A stretch of DNA of 5,139 nt from positions 1 through 5,139 of the forward strand of contig CANHGF010000211.1 of the NCBI GenBank assembly GCA_947460065.1, written 5' to 3'. Positions 1-5,139 of the stretch are shown here, piece after piece. The first letter of the stretch is position 1, and each line of letters begins with the position of its first letter. This stretch comes from Comamonadaceae bacterium. Its GTDB lineage: Bacteria; Pseudomonadota; Gammaproteobacteria; Burkholderiales; Burkholderiaceae_C. The position numbers and the translations under genes are program-made. The notes under the pieces are model-generated. The model made no database searches and was not told the origin of the DNA. It saw only the letters and a program-made list of their open reading frames with translations.

Positions 1-507
1 GCCAAGCCCGAGAAATGGACGCTGGGCAACCGCAATATCCAGGGCGCAGCGTTGCATCCGGTGACAGGGGATATTTGGAGCCATGAGCACGGCCCACAAG
101 GCGGCGATGAGATCAACCTGATGCGCTCCGGCCGCAATTACGGCTGGCCGCTTGTCACTCAGGGCGTGAACTACGGCAGCGGCACGCCGATTGGTGAAGC
201 GAAGAACAAGCCTGGGTTTGAGGTGCCGCTGCATGTCTGGACGCCTTCGATCGCACCATCGGGGATGGCGTTTGTTGCCGGCGATCGCTTTCCCCAGTGG
301 CGCGGTCATCTGCTGGTGGGCGCCTTGCGCGGGCAGGTGCTGGTGCGGCTGGACGTTCAGAATGAAAAAATCGTCGGTGAAGAAAGGCTTCTGGAAGGCC
401 TCATCGGACGCATACGCGACGTCCGCCTCGGGCCGGACGGACTGATTTATCTGTTGACCGACGAAGCCCAAGGTGCTTTGCTCAGGCTCGAGCCTGCAGG
501 TCCATGA
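1..507 (+). CDS. PQQ-dependent aldose sugar dehydrogenase, C-terminal part (5' end outside window)
   Basis: The frame is open from base 1 and stops at TGA 505-507, giving 168 residues. The family (glucose/sorbosone dehydrogenase, E. coli YliI/Asd type, about 370 residues) consists of periplasmic six-bladed beta-propellers that oxidise the aldehyde carbon of sugars with PQQ and calcium. Roughly the first 200 residues, including any signal peptide, are therefore missing. Family marks seen are EHGPQGGDEIN at fragment residues 29-39, NYGWP at 46-50, a WTPSIAPSG stretch near 80-88, and RIRDVRLGPDG at 137-147 followed by IYLLTD. A TTG at 52 could be taken as a start, but it lies inside the conserved domain and codes an internal Leu. 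The MFS gene follows 69 bases later on the same strand. The family call is strong. The true sugar substrate cannot be read from sequence. Confidence 0.9.
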   Translation, partial: AKPEKWTLGNRNIQGAALHPVTGDIWSHEHGPQGGDEINLMRSGRNYGWPLVTQGVNYGSGTPIGEAKNKPGFEVPLHVWTPSIAPSGMAFVAGDRFPQWRGHLLVGALRGQVLVRLDVQNEKIVGEERLLEGLIGRIRDVRLGPDGLIYLLTDEAQGALLRLEPAGP

Positions 508-519
508 GCCTGGCCCAAG

Positions 520-533
520 CCTTGAGCTCAAGG
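520..533. repeat. Perfect 14-bp palindrome in the spacer before the MFS gene
   Basis: CCTTGAGCTCAAGG reads the same on both strands. Its left half, CCTTGAG, occurs again at 564-570, just before the MFS start codon, so the two left halves are 44 bases apart. A hairpin inverted repeat (GATGC at 538-542, GCATC at 551-555) lies between them. The palindrome could be an operator or a weak hairpin behind the dehydrogenase gene. No T-run follows, so a standard rho-independent terminator is not supported. The function is inferred only. Confidence 0.35.
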
Positions 534-576
534 GTACGATGCACTGCTGAGCATCTGCGAAGCCCTTGAGTCGACC

Positions 577-1821
577 ATGTACACCGTCCCCGCCGACCCC
601 AGCCTGATCGATTCCCGCTACGCAGCCTGGCGCTTGCTCGCCACGCTGGGCCTGGTGGCCTTGGGCAACAGCGGAATGTATGTGGTCTCGGTGGTGCTGC
701 CTTCGGTGCAGGCCGAATTCGGGGTAGGGCGCGGCGACGCCTCCTTGCCCTACACCATGATGATGGTCGCTCTCGGCCTGGGCGGCCTGGTGACCGGCCG
801 CATGGCTGACCGCTTTGGCATCATGCGCGTGCTCTGGGTGGGGGCGCTGGCGGTGTGCGGCGGCTATGTGCTGGCCAGTACTGCGGGAAGTGTTTGGGCG
901 TTTGCGCTGGCCCACGGTCTGCTGCTGGGGCTGGTGGGAAGTTCTTCGACCTTTGCGCCCCTGATGGCCGATACCGCCCTGTGGTGGAACAAGCGGCGCG
1001 GCATCGCGGTGGCCATCTGCGCCAGCGGCAATTACCTGGCCGGCTCCTTCTGGCCCCAGGTGGTGCAATGGGGCATCGAGACCTGGGGCTGGCGCCAGAC
1101 CTATGTGTACATGGGCGTGTTCTGCGGCCTGGGCATGCTGGTGCTCTCGACGGCCCTCAGGCAACGCCCGCCGCTGGTGGAGGCCAAGGTCAGCACAGCA
1201 GGGCTTTCAGGCGGTACCGGCCGTCCTTTCGGCCTGTCGCCGCTGAGGGCACAACTTCTGCTCTGCATGGCCGGCACCGCCTGCTGCGTGGCCATGGCCA
1301 TGCCGCAGGTGCACATCGTGGCCTATTGCTCCGACCTGGGCTTTGGCGCGGCGCGGGGTGCACAAATGCTATCGCTCATGTTGGCCTGCGGCATCGTCAG
1401 TCGCTTGATCTCGGGGCTGATCTGCGACCGCATCGGTGGCCTGCGCACTTTGCTCTTGGGCTCGGTACTGCAGGGCACGGCGCTGCTGCTGTTCCTGCCG
1501 TTCGACGGCATGGTCTCTCTCTACCTGGTGTCGGCGCTGTTCGGTTTGTTCCAAGGCGGCATTGTTCCGTCCTACGCCATCATCGTGCGCGAGCACTTCA
1601 AGCCCCAAGAAGCCGGGGCCCGCGTCGGCGCGGTTCTCATGGCCACCATGATTGGCATGGCCTTGGGCGGATGGTTGTCTGGCTGGGTGTTCGACGTCAC
1701 TGGCAGTTATCGCGCCGCATTCCTCAATGGCATCGCCTGGAACCTGCTCAATATGAGCATCGCGGTGTGGCTTTACAGGCGCAGTCGCAAGATAGCCGCC
1801 TGCGCTGCAGCAAACCCTTGA
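577..1821 (+). CDS. MFS permease, 12 membrane helices, substrate unknown
   Basis: The protein has 414 residues, normal for a 12-helix major facilitator. The first helix covers about 19-42, and hydrophobic segments continue to about residue 400, with a polar central loop near 195-222 separating the two six-helix halves. The MFS motif A is clear after helix 2 (GRMADRFG, 74-81), and its weaker counterpart lies in the second half (GLICDRIGG, about 280-288). The WWNKRRGIAVAI segment (136-147) followed by an ASG turn resembles monocarboxylate and oxalate/formate transporter families, hinting at an organic-anion substrate. This is inference, not identification. ATG 577 was chosen because a frame stop lies just upstream (523-525) and the next ATG (residue 34) would cut helix 1. 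Its ribosome site is weak (TTGAG 566-570). It sits between a PQQ sugar dehydrogenase and a solute-binding protein, with no regulator gene in view. Confidence 0.88.
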   Translation: MYTVPADPSLIDSRYAAWRLLATLGLVALGNSGMYVVSVVLPSVQAEFGVGRGDASLPYTMMMVALGLGGLVTGRMADRFGIMRVLWVGALAVCGGYVLASTAGSVWAFALAHGLLLGLVGSSSTFAPLMADTALWWNKRRGIAVAICASGNYLAGSFWPQVVQWGIETWGWRQTYVYMGVFCGLGMLVLSTALRQRPPLVEAKVSTAGLSGGTGRPFGLSPLRAQLLLCMAGTACCVAMAMPQVHIVAYCSDLGFGAARGAQMLSLMLACGIVSRLISGLICDRIGGLRTLLLGSVLQGTALLLFLPFDGMVSLYLVSALFGLFQGGIVPSYAIIVREHFKPQEAGARVGAVLMATMIGMALGGWLSGWVFDVTGSYRAAFLNGIAWNLLNMSIAVWLYRRSRKIAACAAANP

Positions 1822-1831
1822 CCTAGGGTCA
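1819..1831. repeat. Short inverted repeat TGACC-TAG-GGTCA over the MFS stop codon
   Basis: Two perfect 5-bp arms are separated by TAG, and the left arm begins with the MFS stop codon TGA. The arms could be a protein-binding dyad for the next transcription unit, but the length is small enough to arise by chance. No terminator T-run follows. Confidence 0.2.
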
Positions 1832-1890
1832 TCAAGTAACGGTTCTACCCGGGGCGCGGCATAAATTCCGCTGGCGAATCAAAACGTTGG

Positions 1891-1930
1891 GAGCACGGCC
1901 TGCTGCAGCCCGGGAGGGCTATCGGTGCTC
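1891..1930 (+). repeat. Nested inverted repeats (possible two-tier stem-loop) between MFS and Bug genes
   Basis: Outer arms GAGCAC (1891-1896) and GTGCTC (1925-1930) are perfect complements. Inside them, AGCCC (1907-1911) and GGGCT (1916-1920) form a 5-bp G/C stem with a GGGA loop. An overlapping GCTGCAGC palindrome lies at 1902-1909. In RNA this could fold as a small stem within a larger one, either as the transcript end of the MFS gene or in the leader of the Bug gene. There is no T-tract, so intrinsic termination is doubtful. No known riboswitch core was recognised. The surrounding 221-base gap (1822-2042) holds no convincing ORF. Confidence 0.35.
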
Positions 1931-1966
1931 AAGGTCACCTGCCGCAATAGCCGAGCGCGGCCTGCA

Positions 1967-1984
1967 CCTGTGACGCGTGTCAGG
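1967..1984. promoter_or_regulatory. Imperfect 18-bp palindrome, candidate operator upstream of the Bug gene
   Basis: CCTGTGACGCGTGTCAGG has perfect CCTG/CAGG outer arms and a perfect ACGCGT centre, with only the TG/GT step breaking symmetry (14 of 18 positions). It lies about 60 bases before the Bug start. A weak sigma-70-like pair overlaps it: GTGACG at 1970-1975 and TAACAA at 1993-1998, 17 bases apart. Together they would fit a repressible promoter for the Bug/LprI-like unit. The -10 match is poor and no regulator gene is in the window, so this remains a candidate. Confidence 0.25.
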
Positions 1985-2030
1985 CAACTGGGTAACAATT
2001 GCTGACCGGGCGCTGCCGCGCCTCAGCCCA

Positions 2031-2035
2031 GGGAG
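2031..2035 (+). promoter_or_regulatory. Ribosome binding site of the Bug-family gene (decides the start)
   Basis: GGGAG lies 7 bases before ATG 2043. It supports that start over GTG 1977 in the same frame, which would add 22 residues ahead of a normal signal peptide and has no comparable site. Confidence 0.75.
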
Positions 2036-2042
2036 CACCACT

Positions 2043-3023
2043 ATGCTTTTGTCCGTCCAGCGCTCAACCAGCGCGCTTGCCATCGTCGCCGCCTCGCTCC
2101 TGCCAGCAGCCCCTGCCTGGGCCCAAGCCTGGCCCACCAAGCAGGCGATCAAGCTGGTCGCGGTGTTTCCACCCGGTGGCTCCGTCGATCAGGTGGCGCG
2201 CCTGCTGGCGCCGGCCTTGTCGGCGCAATTGGGTCAGTCCGTGATTGTGGAGAACAGGGGCGGCGCCTCCGGATCTATCGGTGCGGCGGCGGTAGCCAGT
2301 GCCCCCGCCGACGGCTATACCTTCGCGGTGGTGTTCGACAGCCACGGCGTCAACCCCAGCCTGATTCCCAACCTGCCTTTTGATTCCAAGAAAGACCTCA
2401 GCCCGGTGGTGCTGGTGGGCACGGCGCCCATGTTGATCGGTACCCCGGTCGCTTCGGAATTCAAGGCATTCACCGATGTGGTCGCGACCAGCCGCAGCGC
2501 CAAGGGCGTGAGCTACGGCACCATAGGATCGGGCAGCCTGGGCCATCTGGCCATGTCACTGCTGGGCAAGGGCAGCGGACTCAACTTCACGCACATTCCC
2601 TACAAGGGCGGCGGCCCCTTGATGAACGATGCTGTTGCGGGCCATGTGCCGCTGGCCATCGGTTCGGTCTTCTTGCTCAAGCCCCATGTCGACAGCAAGC
2701 GGGTGCGCCCACTGGCGGTGACCACCAGCAAGCGCTCGCCCGATCTGCCCGAGGTGCCGACCCTGGCAGAGCTGGGCTTTGCCGGTTTTGAGGCACCGGC
2801 TTGGTGGGCGGTCTTGGCGCCCGCACGTACGCCGCCCGAGATCATGGCGCGAATGAACGAGGCATTGAACCAGGCCTTGAAAACCCCTGAGCTGGCCAAA
2901 CGCCTGGATGCCCAAGGTATTGATGTGATGGCGGGCACGCCCGAGGCGGCTCGCGCGTTCATCGAGCGCCAGATGGACATCTGGAGCAAGGTGGTCAAAG
3001 ACAACAACATCAAGGCGGACTGA
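2043..3023 (+). CDS. Bug/TctC-family tripartite tricarboxylate transporter substrate-binding protein
   Basis: The protein has 326 residues from ATG 2043, typical for the family. Residues 1-29 are a Sec signal peptide with a hydrophobic core at about 10-22 and an AWAQA cleavage region, so the mature protein starts near residue 28-30. Family marks in order are VFPPGGSVDQVAR (41-53), the IVENRGGASGSIG stretch (68-80) followed by PADGYT, YGTIGSGSLGHLA (158-170), and HIPYKGGGPLMNDAVAGHV (184-202). These proteins capture carboxylates and related small molecules in the periplasm for TctA/TctB membrane units. No tctA or tctB lies here, which is usual for the many orphan Bug proteins of Burkholderiales. 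The ligand cannot be predicted. The LprI-like gene begins 8 bases after the stop, so the two are probably co-transcribed. The upstream MFS gene is separated by 221 bases and may be independent. Confidence 0.93.
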   Translation: MLLSVQRSTSALAIVAASLLPAAPAWAQAWPTKQAIKLVAVFPPGGSVDQVARLLAPALSAQLGQSVIVENRGGASGSIGAAAVASAPADGYTFAVVFDSHGVNPSLIPNLPFDSKKDLSPVVLVGTAPMLIGTPVASEFKAFTDVVATSRSAKGVSYGTIGSGSLGHLAMSLLGKGSGLNFTHIPYKGGGPLMNDAVAGHVPLAIGSVFLLKPHVDSKRVRPLAVTTSKRSPDLPEVPTLAELGFAGFEAPAWWAVLAPARTPPEIMARMNEALNQALKTPELAKRLDAQGIDVMAGTPEAARAFIERQMDIWSKVVKDNNIKAD

Positions 3024-3031
3024 GACCCGCG

Positions 3032-5135
<2,104 letters not shown>

Positions 5136-5139
5136 GTAA

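Noticed and set aside
512..540. Sigma-70 promoter using TACGAT (535-540) as the -10 box for the MFS gene
   Set aside because: No acceptable -35 box lies 16-18 bases upstream, and there is no extended -10 TG.
520..555. Rho-independent terminator after the PQQ dehydrogenase
   Set aside because: The hairpins at 520-533 and 538-555 have short stems and no T-run follows either, so termination cannot be supported.
855..1826. A 323-codon open frame on the + strand inside the MFS gene
   Set aside because: Its translation is rich in Arg, His and Gly with no membrane pattern or motif, while the overlapping frame is a clear 12-helix permease.
1977..2042. Longer Bug protein starting at GTG 1977
   Set aside because: It would put 22 residues in front of a normal signal peptide. 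ATG 2043 has GGGAG at proper spacing.

Overview
The window reads as ordinary chromosomal DNA from a betaproteobacterium, most likely of the family Comamonadaceae (Burkholderiales). The reasons are the high G+C with strong G/C preference at third codon positions, a Bug-type tricarboxylate-transporter binding protein with no membrane partners nearby, and the overall style of the MFS and TadA proteins. The genus is not certain. All five genes lie on the + strand and are tightly packed. The largest non-coding gap is 221 bases, and no RNA gene, insertion sequence, CRISPR array or phage gene was seen.

Layout. (1) 1-507 is the C-terminal part of a PQQ-dependent soluble aldose-sugar dehydrogenase, cut by the window edge. 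(2) 508-576 is a short spacer with a perfect 14-bp palindrome and a repeated half of it. (3) 577-1821 is a 12-helix MFS permease of unknown substrate. (4) 1822-2042 is a spacer with several inverted repeats, ending in a good ribosome binding site. (5) 2043-3023 is an exported Bug/TctC solute-binding protein. (6) 3032-3715, only 8 bases later, is an exported protein with an N-terminal LprI-like (DUF1311) domain and an unrecognised cysteine-containing C-terminal half. (7) 3762-5135 is one long open frame joining a complete tRNA adenosine-34 deaminase (TadA) to a nearly full-length relative of the haloalkane dehalogenase DhlA.

The fusion is the most striking item. The TadA part has its zinc and catalytic residues. 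The hydrolase part has an apparently complete haloalkane-dehalogenase set: nucleophile Asp282, two halide-binding tryptophans (Trp283 and Trp323), Asp409 and His438. It also lacks about ten residues in the N-terminal cap, the stretch that in DhlA carries short direct repeats. An essential tRNA-editing enzyme physically joined to a dehalogenase-type hydrolase is unexpected, and the hydrolase may resemble the form DhlA had before its cap was enlarged. The DhlA comparison was made from memory of that sequence, not from a computed alignment.

The other genes suggest a periplasm- and envelope-oriented stretch (PQQ enzyme, permease, binding protein, LprI-like protein), but nothing in the sequence ties them into one pathway. 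The Bug and LprI-like genes probably share a transcript, and tadA may be read from it as well.
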